The notes under the pieces are model-generated. The model made no database searches and was not told where the DNA came from. It saw nothing but the letters and a program-made list of their open reading frames with translations. Below are positions 1 through 7,367 of a stretch of 15,162 nucleotides of DNA, piece by piece. The DNA lies in contig CANRKW010000017.1 of assembly GCA_947631345.1 (NCBI GenBank), positions 1 to 15,162 on the forward strand, written 5' to 3'. Made by a program: the position numbers and the translations under genes. Position 1 is the stretch's first letter; each line of letters opens with the position of its first letter. Source of the DNA: an uncultured Bacilli bacterium. GTDB lineage: Bacteria; Bacillota_I; Bacilli_A; RF39; UBA660.

Positions 1-669
1 ATATTAGTAGAACCTTCACTTGTTATAAAGGTTCCAGATAACGTAACTGATGAAGAAGTTGCAATGGTCGAGCCTACTGCTGTTGGTCTTCATGCTGTTC
101 ATTTAGCAGATATAAAAGTTGGTGCTAAAGTTTTAGTAATAGGTGGAGGTATAATAGGTTTAGTAAGTGCCTTATTTGCAAAAAAAGAAGGGGCAAGTGT
201 CGTTAGTTTATCTGAAACAAATATCAATCGTGCTAAAAAAGGCTTATCTTTGGGCGTAATTGATAAATATTATGATGCAAAAGATCCAAAATTCTTAGAA
301 ACCGTGCTTACTGAAACAAACGGAGGCTATGATGTAGTTTTAGAGTGTTGTGGTAATTCCCCAGCAGTCACAAGTGCTATAATGGCCTGTCGTCCAGGTG
401 GTAAAGTAATTCTTGTAGGTGTTGCAACTGATTCTATTTCAATTCCAACAACAATGGCCGTTCTAAAAGAGATAGTTTTACAAGGAGCAATAGCTTATAC
501 TAAAGAAGAATTTACTACTTGTATAGAATTAATGAGTGAAAAACAAATAGATGTTAAGAAATTCGTAGATGACATAGTACCACTAGAAAAAGTACAAGAC
601 GCATTTTTAGAATTGACAAGTGGTAATAGTGATAAAATTAAAATATTAATAGATCCTAATAAGGAATAA
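1..669 (+). CDS. Zinc-type alcohol/polyol dehydrogenase (MDR family), 5' truncated
   Basis: The reading frame is open from the first base, so this is the C-terminal 222 residues of a protein that starts outside the window. The methionine at base 64 is internal. The visible part is the end of the catalytic domain (VPDNVTDEEVAMVEP, a stretch typical of sorbitol/threonine dehydrogenase relatives) followed by the Rossmann nucleotide-binding domain. The latter has GGGIIGL as dinucleotide loop and an acidic residue in VVSLSE at the end of the second strand, which favours NAD over NADP by family knowledge. GGYDVVLECCGNS and PGGKVILVGV complete the fold. The zinc-ligand region lies upstream, so the substrate (secondary alcohol, polyol or threonine) cannot be decided. 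The stop codon lies inside a hairpin terminator. Confidence 0.9.
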   Translation: MLVEPSLVIKVPDNVTDEEVAMVEPTAVGLHAVHLADIKVGAKVLVIGGGIIGLVSALFAKKEGASVVSLSETNINRAKKGLSLGVIDKYYDAKDPKFLETVLTETNGGYDVVLECCGNSPAVTSAIMACRPGGKVILVGVATDSISIPTTMAVLKEIVLQGAIAYTKEEFTTCIELMSEKQIDVKKFVDDIVPLEKVQDAFLELTSGNSDKIKILIDPNKE

Positions 670-688
670 GTAATTTGCTTATTCTTTT
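664..688 (+). terminator. Rho-independent terminator of the dehydrogenase
   Basis: GAATAAG at 664-670 pairs with CTTATTC at 678-684 (7 bp, 7-nt loop), followed by TTTT and an AT-rich stretch. The 5' arm includes the dehydrogenase stop codon. The hairpin is weak in G+C but well formed for this base composition. Confidence 0.65.
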
Positions 689-702
689 AAAATATTTGTG
701 AG

Positions 703-1161
703 GTGATTAAAATTAAAAAGTTATTTTTATATTTTATTTTAATTCTTACTTTAACAGGTTGTAGCGATAAAAAACAAAATGAAAGTGAAGAATTAAAGCA
801 AGAGTCTAATTTAGAAGTAAAAGTTAAAGAAAATTGTAATAATGAAATTAGTGAATATTATACTAGTGAAGATAATAGAAAGTTATATTTAGTTTGTTTA
901 AATGAAGTAAATATAAAAGACGAAGGTATTTCACTTGCTTCCTTTTTAAGTTTACAAAGTAGCAACTTTGATAATAAATTAGATGAATTAACTAAAAACA
1001 TTACACATAAAGAATATCTGAAAGACGGTGGAACTACTATATATAAGGATAAAGAATTAACTATAATAAGATGTAATAGAATGGATGAAAATACCAATAT
1101 AAATAAAGATGTTTATATAGGAAGTAACAATTTAGAAATGCAAGAACAATTTTGTAAATAA
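703..1161 (+). CDS. Small secreted lipoprotein, unknown function
   Basis: Residues from 712 on read M(I)KKLFLYFILILTLTGCSDKK: a short basic start, a hydrophobic core and a clear LTGC lipobox, so the product should be lipidated at Cys and anchored outside the membrane. The mature part is about 130 residues, Lys/Glu/Asn-rich, with three further Cys (NCNN, LVCL, IRCN) plus one near the C-terminus (EQFCK). I do not recognise the family. The only orthodox start codon is GTG at 703, used for the coordinates, but it lies inside the ribosome binding site GAGGTGATT (700-708) and has no such site of its own. The ATT at 712 has the right spacing and gives a standard signal peptide, so it is the likelier start. 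A terminator follows. Confidence 0.75.
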   Translation: MIKIKKLFLYFILILTLTGCSDKKQNESEELKQESNLEVKVKENCNNEISEYYTSEDNRKLYLVCLNEVNIKDEGISLASFLSLQSSNFDNKLDELTKNITHKEYLKDGGTTIYKDKELTIIRCNRMDENTNINKDVYIGSNNLEMQEQFCK

Positions 1162-1176
1162 AAATTATTGTAATGC

Positions 1177-1229
1177 AAAAACGAGGTAGACAACTTTTAA
1201 ATAATAAGTAAAAACACTTCGTTTTTTTT
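1177..1229 (+). terminator. Rho-independent terminator after lipoprotein 1
   Basis: AAAAACGAGGT (1177-1187) pairs with ACTTCGTTTTT (1216-1226), 11 pairs including one G-U. Inside it a smaller ACTT/AAGT hairpin (1193-1196 with 1206-1209) occupies the loop. A run of eight T (1222-1229) ends the structure. Confidence 0.8.
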
Positions 1230-1267
1230 GTTAAATAATAAAAAGTGAATATTTGTTTTAATTTTGA

Positions 1268-1296
1268 TAGACATTTTATATTAAATCTGATAAAAT
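1268..1296 (+). promoter_or_regulatory. Sigma-A-type promoter of lipoprotein 2
   Basis: A -35 box TAGACA (1268-1273) and a -10 box TAAAAT (1291-1296) are separated by 17 bp, with a TGA extended -10 at 1288-1290. The expected start point is about 1303, one base before the ATG at 1304, so the transcript would be essentially leaderless. Confidence 0.65.
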
Positions 1297-1303
1297 AATA
1301 AAT

Positions 1304-1759
1304 ATGAAAAAGATATTTATGTTGTTAATAATTATTATGTTATCCACAGGTTGTCAAGATAAGAAAATAAATAAAGAGTATGAAGAATTTATAAAAGAGT
1401 TAAAATTAGTTGATAGTACTAGTGAAAATTTACCTTTAAATATAACTATTAATGTTAGTGAATTTAGTGAAAATTTGCTTTCTTATACTGCTTTAATAGA
1501 TAAAACATCAACTGATATGATAGATATAAAGGCTTTACTTATTCATAATAAAAAAACAGATAATTCTTTTCCATCAATTGGTATATATGATAATCCTGTA
1601 ACATTAACAAGTGAAAGTGACGAAAAAGGGATAAAATTAGTGGGTTATGTAGAAAAATATAGTGATATAGATTTTAAACTGATAATAACGTTCACAAATC
1701 AAAATAAGATAAGAGAAAAATATTTTTATACATACAATTACCGACAAAATAGTATATAG
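1304..1759 (+). CDS. Small secreted lipoprotein, unknown function
   Basis: This 151-residue protein begins MKKIFMLLIIIMLSTGCQDKK, a lipoprotein signal peptide with the lipidated Cys at residue 17. The lipobox STGC has Ser where Leu is usual. The mature domain contains predicted beta strands (LNITINVSEFSENLLSYTALI, a pattern of alternating hydrophobics, then LVGYVEKYSDIDFKLIITF), suggesting a small extracytoplasmic beta domain. I do not recognise the family. The signal sequence resembles that of the preceding lipoprotein, but the mature parts do not look alike by eye. No Shine-Dalgarno precedes the ATG; the bases upstream are the promoter itself. Confidence 0.75.
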   Translation: MKKIFMLLIIIMLSTGCQDKKINKEYEEFIKELKLVDSTSENLPLNITINVSEFSENLLSYTALIDKTSTDMIDIKALLIHNKKTDNSFPSIGIYDNPVTLTSESDEKGIKLVGYVEKYSDIDFKLIITFTNQNKIREKYFYTYNYRQNSI

Positions 1760-1791
1760 AATAGTTATATAATATATATGGTGAGTAAAAA

Positions 1792-1968
1792 ATGAAAGTC
1801 AAAATATTTGATGAATCACATGAAAAAGATTTAGAAATAAAAGTTAATTCTTTTTTAAGTACAATTAAAGATAAAGAAATAGTTGATATTAAATTTCAAG
1901 TATCAGTAGGTATTTTTAGTGAGGAGCAAATATATTGTTTTAGTGCTTTAATTATGTATATAGAATAG
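1792..1968 (+). CDS. cse60: Cse60-family sporulation protein
   Basis: This 58-codon frame runs from ATG 1792 to TAG 1966-1968 and has a good ribosome binding site (GGTGAG, 1780-1785). The product starts MKVKIFDESHEKDLE and ends in IYCFSALIMYIE. The pattern of a beta strand MKVKIFD, then HEKDLEIKVNSFL, then VDIKFQVSV and finally QIYCFSALI matches my memory of Cse60, a roughly 60-residue protein made under sigma-E control during Bacillus sporulation; its biochemical role is unknown. A candidate -10 element (TATATAAT, 1766-1773) lies upstream but I cannot tell sigma-A from sigma-E use. The stop codon overlaps the ribosome binding site of the flippase gene, so the two are probably cotranscribed. 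Confidence 0.85.
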   Translation: MKVKIFDESHEKDLEIKVNSFLSTIKDKEIVDIKFQVSVGIFSEEQIYCFSALIMYIE

Positions 1969-1976
1969 GAGTAAGT

Positions 1977-3608
1977 ATGAAGAAAAATTCATTTGTAGAA
2001 GGAACATTTATAGCGACAATAGCAATAATTATTGTTAAGTTTTTGGGTGTTTTATATGTTATACCTTTTTACAAAATAATTGGAGAAGATGGAGGGGCTT
2101 TATATAGCTATGCATATAATGTTTATAACTTATTTTTAAATATTAGTACAGCTGGAATACCAATTGCCGTTAGTAAAATAATAAGTGAATACAATGCTTT
2201 AAAAAAATATGAAGCCAAAGAACGAGCTTATAAAATAGGAAGAAATATAATATTGATAATTTCTTTAATTCTTTTCTTTTTACTATTTGTATTTGCTGAA
2301 GAATTTGCTAGTTTAATATTAGGAGAAATAAAAGGTGGAAACACTTTAAGAGATGTTGGCTTTGTTATACGTTCTGTTTCATTTTGCCTACTTATAATAC
2401 CATTTTTATCTGTATCTAAAGGATACTTACAAGGACATAAATTTATAAGTGCTTCAAGTATAAGTCAAGTAATCGAACAAATTGTTAGAATATGTGTAAT
2501 ATTATTTGGTTCATACATAGTTATAAACGTTCTTGGTAAAAGTGTATCTTTAGGTGTAGGTGTAGCTGTTTTTGGAGCTTTTATTGGTGGACTTGTAGCA
2601 TACATTTATATAAAATTTAAAATTAGCAAAAATAAAGATTCATTTATAAAATCTAAAAAAAAGAAAAAAGATAAAATAACTAATAAAGAAATAGCAAAAA
2701 AGATATTTTCATATGCAATACCTTTAATAATTGTAAGTGTAGTTACTGATATATATGGTATAACTGATATGACTTTAATTGTAAGGACAAGTTATCTTTT
2801 AGGTTACACTGCACCAGTAAGCGAAACTATTTCCAGTATAGTTAGCACTTGGGCGCCTAAAATTTGTATGATTATAAATTCTGTTGCAATAGGCCTTTCC
2901 ACAAGTTTAATTCCTCATATGGTATCTAGTATTGCTAAAGAAGAATACAAAGAAGCAGAAAATAAATTTAGTCAAGCAATTAATATAATAGTATTTACAA
3001 CATTACCTTTAGCAATTGGCCTTTCATTTTTATCATATCCAACATACACTTTATTCTACGGGGCTAGTACTTATGGAGGAGAAATACTAAAATACACATC
3101 TTTCACAGCCTTATTTGCTAGTATATTTATAGTAATGAGTATGGCTTTACAAAGTCTTAATAAATTCAAAACAGTTTACATAAGTACAATATCAGGTCTT
3201 TTATTAAATGCCTTACTGGATGTACCTTTAATGTTCTTGTTTAGCCATTTTGGACTAGATGCCTTTTATGGAGCAATTCTTGCAACTATTTTAGGTTACA
3301 TATTATCATTTATAATAGTATTATATAGTCTAAAAAAAGACTTAAAATTTAACTACAAAAATATTAGAATTACTTTACTTAAAACTTCAGTACCAACTAT
3401 TTTAATGATTATATCACTTTTAATCTTAAATATATTTATAGATATAAATGTTACAGGTTTTGTTAAAATAATTGTTGTATGTTTAATATATGCATTTGTA
3501 GGTGGAATTATATATATATTCACTTCATATAAAATGGGATTAATTGAAAGCGTCTTTGGAAGTGAATTTGTACTTAAAATTAGAAATAAATTTAAAAAAG
3601 CCTCATAA
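1977..3608 (+). CDS. murJ: MurJ/YtgP-type lipid II flippase (MOP superfamily)
   Basis: This 543-residue polytopic membrane protein, with about 14 hydrophobic segments, belongs to the MviN/MATE-like MOP exporter superfamily. The N-terminus with KFLGVLYVIPFYKIIGEDGGALYSYAYNVYNLFLNISTAGIPIAVSKIISEY split across TM1-TM2 is typical of the Bacillus YtgP (MurJ)/SpoVB branch. The length also matches that branch (about 520-545 residues). Known members flip the undecaprenyl-linked peptidoglycan precursor across the membrane. A basic cytoplasmic loop (KSKKKKKDK, around residues 223-231) separates the two halves. The ribosome binding site GGAG (1968-1971) overlaps the cse60 stop. SpoVB, the sporulation paralogue, is the main alternative, and the cse60 neighbour makes it worth considering. 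A terminator starts within the last codons. Confidence 0.85.
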   Translation: MKKNSFVEGTFIATIAIIIVKFLGVLYVIPFYKIIGEDGGALYSYAYNVYNLFLNISTAGIPIAVSKIISEYNALKKYEAKERAYKIGRNIILIISLILFFLLFVFAEEFASLILGEIKGGNTLRDVGFVIRSVSFCLLIIPFLSVSKGYLQGHKFISASSISQVIEQIVRICVILFGSYIVINVLGKSVSLGVGVAVFGAFIGGLVAYIYIKFKISKNKDSFIKSKKKKKDKITNKEIAKKIFSYAIPLIIVSVVTDIYGITDMTLIVRTSYLLGYTAPVSETISSIVSTWAPKICMIINSVAIGLSTSLIPHMVSSIAKEEYKEAENKFSQAINIIVFTTLPLAIGLSFLSYPTYTLFYGASTYGGEILKYTSFTALFASIFIVMSMALQSLNKFKTVYISTISGLLLNALLDVPLMFLFSHFGLDAFYGAILATILGYILSFIIVLYSLKKDLKFNYKNIRITLLKTSVPTILMIISLLILNIFIDINVTGFVKIIVVCLIYAFVGGIIYIFTSYKMGLIESVFGSEFVLKIRNKFKKAS

Positions 3609-3624
3609 ATTATTGTGAGGTTTT
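3601..3624 (+). terminator. Rho-independent terminator of the flippase gene
   Basis: CCTCATAA (3601-3608) pairs with TTGTGAGG (3613-3620), 8 bp with one T-G pair and an ATTA loop, followed by TTTTAAAA. The 5' arm contains the flippase stop codon and the 3' arm contains the -35 box of the next operon. Confidence 0.7.
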
Positions 3625-3641
3625 AAAATATAAAGTATAAT
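3613..3641 (+). promoter_or_regulatory. Promoter of the ABC-exporter operon
   Basis: TTGTGA (3613-3618) and a consensus TATAAT (3636-3641) are 17 bp apart. The expected start near 3648 leaves a short leader carrying AAGGAG (3651-3656) ahead of ATG 3662. The -35 box is embedded in the preceding terminator's 3' arm. Confidence 0.65.
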
Positions 3642-3661
3642 AAGTAACAAAAGGAGAAAGT

Positions 3662-4561
3662 ATGTTAAAAGTAGAAAATGTAACAAAATATTATGGAAAT
3701 AAAATAGCTGTAAAAAACTTAAGCTTCACAGTAAAAGAAGGCGAAATATTTGGTCTTTTAGGTGTTAATGGAGCTGGAAAAACAACTACATTTAGAATGA
3801 TTTTAGGTCTTATAGATAAAAATGAAGGAACTATTCTTTTTAATGGAAAAAAAATAGATTATGATGTAACTGATGAAATAGGTTTTTTACCAGAAGAAAG
3901 AAGTTTACTTACAAAACTGACAGTAGAAGAACAAGCCTATCTTTATGGTGGACTTAAAGGTTTATCAAAAAAAGAAATAAATGAAAGACTAGATTATTTA
4001 TTAGATTCACTTGAAATAAAAGAATACAAAACAAGAAAAATAAAAGAATTATCTAAAGGTAATCAACAAAAAGTGCAATTTATAATGAGTATACTACATA
4101 AGCCAAAACTATTAATATTAGATGAACCTTTTTCAGGCTTAGATCCTATAAATATAGAATTATTTAAAAAGTTAATACTTGAATTAAAAAAAGAAGGAAC
4201 AAGCATAATATTTTCCTCTCATAGGATGGATCACGTTGAATATTTTTGTGAGTCATTAGTTATTCTTGTAAAAGGGACTACTGTATTATCTGGTAACTTA
4301 AAAAAGATAAAAGAAGATTTTAGAAAGAAAAACATAATAATAGAAGGTAATCTAAAAGAAGAAGAACTTTCTAAAATAAAAGGTGTCTTAAATATAGAAA
4401 AGAACAAAAATGAATACACAGTAAGTATAGAAAGTATGGACGTAGTAAAAGATGTCTTTAATTACATAAAAAGATGTGACTTTATAACTAAATTTGTAGT
4501 AGAAGAGCCAACACTTAATCAAATATTTATAGAGAAAGTAGGTGCAACATATGAAAAATAA
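3662..4561 (+). CDS. ABC transporter ATP-binding protein (NatA/YhaQ type)
   Basis: This 299-residue ATPase has Walker A GVNGAGKTT (residues 34-42), a signature LSKGNQQK (130-137), Walker B LLILDE followed by PFSGLDP (150-161) and the switch His in SSHRM (187). The Q-loop reads GFLPEER without a Gln, and the signature has LSKGN in place of LSGGQ. Both are features I associate with the YhaQ/NatA subgroup that works with COG1668-type permeases. About 95 residues after the nucleotide-binding domain form a regulatory tail, also usual there. It should power export by the permease encoded immediately downstream, which overlaps it by 11 nt. The substrate is unknown: sodium, peptides and toxic amphiphiles have all been proposed for relatives. 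Confidence 0.9.
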   Translation: MLKVENVTKYYGNKIAVKNLSFTVKEGEIFGLLGVNGAGKTTTFRMILGLIDKNEGTILFNGKKIDYDVTDEIGFLPEERSLLTKLTVEEQAYLYGGLKGLSKKEINERLDYLLDSLEIKEYKTRKIKELSKGNQQKVQFIMSILHKPKLLILDEPFSGLDPINIELFKKLILELKKEGTSIIFSSHRMDHVEYFCESLVILVKGTTVLSGNLKKIKEDFRKKNIIIEGNLKEEELSKIKGVLNIEKNKNEYTVSIESMDVVKDVFNYIKRCDFITKFVVEEPTLNQIFIEKVGATYEK

Positions 4562-5864
4562 ACTCAAGTTATTAGTAAAAGATGGAATTAGAAAGAAATT
4601 AAACACAAAATGGTTTAAAGTAGCCAATATAGTATTATTAGTTATAATAGTACTACTTACTAATATAGATGGAGTAATCAAATTATTTGGTGGAGACTTT
4701 AATGAAACTACTAAATTATATGTTATAGATAATACAAATGTATTTTATGACAAATTAAAAACTGATTTAGAACTTACATTTAAAACAATAAATAAAGAAA
4801 TATCAGTAAAATCTACTAAAAAAAGTATAGAAGAATTAAAAGAAAAGATAAAAAAAGAAGAATCAAAAGATATAATTTTAGAAATTGATAAGACAAATTT
4901 AAATTTTCAAGCAAATATCACTTCATTTGAATATATAGATGGAATTACTTTAGAACTTATAACAAGTGAATTAAATAACATAAACAAAAGTGTTCTTTTA
5001 GAAGAAAGTGATATAGATTTAGAAGAGTTAAATAAAATAAATGAACCTATGTTAATAAATAGAAATTACTTAACTAATGAATTAGACGAAAACTATGAAT
5101 TAATGAATTATATAAGTGGTTTATTAATACCTATTTTTATAGTACCATTTTTTATGTTAATTTTAATTATAATACAAATGATAGGTGCTGAAATAAATGA
5201 AGAAAAATCTAGTAAAAGTATGGAAATAATAATATCTAGTGTAAGTCCTAAAACACATTTTATATCTAAAATAATAACATCTAATTTATATGCAATTATA
5301 CAAAGTGTTTTATTTATAATTTACATAGCAATTGGCCTTTTTGTAAGAAAAATAATAAGTGGAACATCTATTTTATCAAGTTTTGGTAATGAAATGTCAG
5401 GCCTAATAAACACATTTATGGAAAGTGGTATGTTGAAAACTATTTTATTTGCTCTTCCTTGGATAGTAATAATGCTTATTCTTTCTTTCATAGCTTATTC
5501 ACTTTTAGCAGGAATACTAGCATCTATGACAACAAATCAAGAAGACTTTCAACAATTACAAACACCTATAATGATTCTAATAATGATAGGCTATGTAACA
5601 GCAATTCTCGCATCAACTTATGAAAAAAGCACATTTATAATAATACTATCAGTAATACCTTTCTTATCGTCAATAATCGCACCTGTACTCTTAATAATGG
5701 GCCAAATTAATGTTATTCACATATTAATAGCTATTTTCCTATTAGTTTTTACAATATACATCCTAATTAAATATGGCTCAAGAGTATATAAAACAGGTAT
5801 ACTAAATTACAGTGGAAACAATTTATGGAAGAAAATGTTTGATTCAATTAAAAATAAGGAGTAA
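4551..5864 (+). CDS. ABC exporter permease (NatB/YhaP type, ABC-2 family)
   Basis: I place the start at ATG 4551 (437 residues), behind AGGTG at 4540-4544. The GTG at 4542 lies in this ribosome binding site and would only add three residues. The order is: TM1 at about 24-38, a 145-residue extracytoplasmic domain rich in Lys/Glu/Asn, TM2 at about 188-211, then the cytoplasmic motif EINEEKSSKSMEIIISSVSP (214-233), which is the ABC-2 permease hallmark (E-K-x-S-x-x-x-E-x-x-x-S-S). Four or more further helices follow. This layout is NatB/YhaP-like. It pairs with the ATPase upstream to form a homodimeric exporter. The gene ends 3 nt before the next start. Confidence 0.88.
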   Translation: MKNKLKLLVKDGIRKKLNTKWFKVANIVLLVIIVLLTNIDGVIKLFGGDFNETTKLYVIDNTNVFYDKLKTDLELTFKTINKEISVKSTKKSIEELKEKIKKEESKDIILEIDKTNLNFQANITSFEYIDGITLELITSELNNINKSVLLEESDIDLEELNKINEPMLINRNYLTNELDENYELMNYISGLLIPIFIVPFFMLILIIIQMIGAEINEEKSSKSMEIIISSVSPKTHFISKIITSNLYAIIQSVLFIIYIAIGLFVRKIISGTSILSSFGNEMSGLINTFMESGMLKTILFALPWIVIMLILSFIAYSLLAGILASMTTNQEDFQQLQTPIMILIMIGYVTAILASTYEKSTFIIILSVIPFLSSIIAPVLLIMGQINVIHILIAIFLLVFTIYILIKYGSRVYKTGILNYSGNNLWKKMFDSIKNKE

Positions 5865-5867
5865 AGT

Positions 5868-7367
5868 ATGAAAATGTTTGAATTTATTGAAAATTGTTCT
5901 AAAGATACAGTATATGATTCATATTTTAGAATTGTATTTGAACCTAAAGAACAAGATAAAATATCTAATATAGAAATGATTAAAGAAATATATGATTTAT
6001 ATAATGATGAGACTTTTTTACCTTATATTTTAACTAAAAAAGAGGTTAATTATTTAGAAAAAGTAATAAATAAAGATGAAGACTTATTAAGTGTAAAATA
6101 TACTTGGGAACAAGAGCAATTAATTAGGAAGTTTTTACTTATTGATTGTGAAACTATACCTTTAGAAATGATAGATAATGTAAAAAAAGTCATAGAAAAA
6201 TTTAAAACTGATAAATATGAAAAAGATCTGAATTTGATATCTTTCTTAATAGGTTATATTAAAGTAAATGCTTATGTTTTAGAAGACTTTTTAATTAATT
6301 TAGGAAGTCAAATATTTAAGTGTAAAAAATCAGTAATAGAAGACATAATATATGGATCTCCTTTATTCAATTTCTATGTTGGAAAATTTAACAAAAATAC
6401 AGATAAATACTTATTATATTTTGAATATCATAAATACTTTGTAGAATTATTAGATATTAAAAAGAAAAATATGATTACTGGTAGTGTTAGATTTTACTTA
6501 AAAGAATATCAATCTATATTTTATAATGATGTCAATTTAGAAAATCCTACTATTAAAAAGTTTTATAATGAATTACTAAAATTTTCTGATTTTAGATTAA
6601 TAATGAAAGATATAAGAGTATGTGTATTATTAAATAAAGATAGAAAAGAATTAAAACAAGCAATTAAAAAGTATAAAAATCCAGATGATAAATTTTTTAA
6701 ACTTATGGATAATGCTATGGATGAAATGCTTTCTGGTGCTTTAAATGGTTATTCAAAAAAAGATTATGAAGAAAAAATGAAAATGAAATTAAAAATTAAT
6801 ATGGAAAAAATGAAAAATGCTGTTATACAAACAGATGCCTGTATAGGAAAAAATGAAGCTGACTTATTTTATAAATTGTATTATGCTTTGTTAGAATATA
6901 CTAATAAAAAGTATGAGATTAATAAAAAGTTAAAAATATACAAAAAAACTGGAAATGATCCTAGTTTACTTTCTAAAATAATAGATGAATTTTGGATTCG
7001 CAAAGATAAAATAATAGATGAATTTTGTAAGGAAAATCCATATAAATTTAATGAAGAAGAATTAAAAATAGTTTCAAATTTTAAAAATGGTATAAGAGAT
7101 AAATTTGTAATAGCTAAATATAATGAAGAATATGCTTATTTTGTTTGTTATGATAAAGTATATATGGTAAAAGGATTAAACACTAATATAGATAGAGTTG
7201 TTTCATATGTTGAATTACCAAGTCCTTGTGTAACTACTTTACTTCCTTTTAAAGATTACATAGTATATGATGGAATTTTAATGAGTTATGATATAGATTT
7301 AGGAGTAGATTTTAATAATTATATTAATGAATATTGTGAAAAATTAGAAAAATACTATAAATTATAA
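5868..7367 (+). CDS. Hypothetical protein, third gene of the ABC-exporter operon
   Basis: This 499-residue soluble protein has no signal peptide and no membrane segment. It starts 3 nt after the permease stop, with AAGGAG (5856-5861) correctly spaced. Most of it is alpha-helical and charged, with a Met/Lys-rich, possibly coiled-coil stretch near residues 300-318. The C-terminal 110 residues look different and beta-rich: EEELKIVSNFKNGIRDKFVI, then YAYFVCYDKVYMVKGL, then VTTLLPFKDYIVYDGIL. This resembles, from memory only, a C-terminal module seen in uncharacterised Bacillota proteins that sometimes carry SEC-C motifs; no SEC-C cysteines are visible here. I do not assign a function. Its operon position suggests a link to the exporter (regulation, or handling of its substrate), which is inference. 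Confidence 0.8.
   Translation: MKMFEFIENCSKDTVYDSYFRIVFEPKEQDKISNIEMIKEIYDLYNDETFLPYILTKKEVNYLEKVINKDEDLLSVKYTWEQEQLIRKFLLIDCETIPLEMIDNVKKVIEKFKTDKYEKDLNLISFLIGYIKVNAYVLEDFLINLGSQIFKCKKSVIEDIIYGSPLFNFYVGKFNKNTDKYLLYFEYHKYFVELLDIKKKNMITGSVRFYLKEYQSIFYNDVNLENPTIKKFYNELLKFSDFRLIMKDIRVCVLLNKDRKELKQAIKKYKNPDDKFFKLMDNAMDEMLSGALNGYSKKDYEEKMKMKLKINMEKMKNAVIQTDACIGKNEADLFYKLYYALLEYTNKKYEINKKLKIYKKTGNDPSLLSKIIDEFWIRKDKIIDEFCKENPYKFNEEELKIVSNFKNGIRDKFVIAKYNEEYAYFVCYDKVYMVKGLNTNIDRVVSYVELPSPCVTTLLPFKDYIVYDGILMSYDIDLGVDFNNYINEYCEKLEKYYKL

Noticed and set aside
64..66. ATG 64 as the start of the dehydrogenase
   Set aside because: The frame is open to base 1 and the upstream residues match the family.
858..1097. 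Minus-strand frame inside lipoprotein 1, and similar frames at 4231-4681, 11292-11546, 12469-12660 and 14677-14919
   Set aside because: They lie wholly or largely opposite well-supported genes, have no ribosome binding sites or recognisable motifs, and look like shadows of the coding strand.
4542..4550. GTG start for the permease
   Set aside because: It lies in the ribosome binding site used by ATG 4551.
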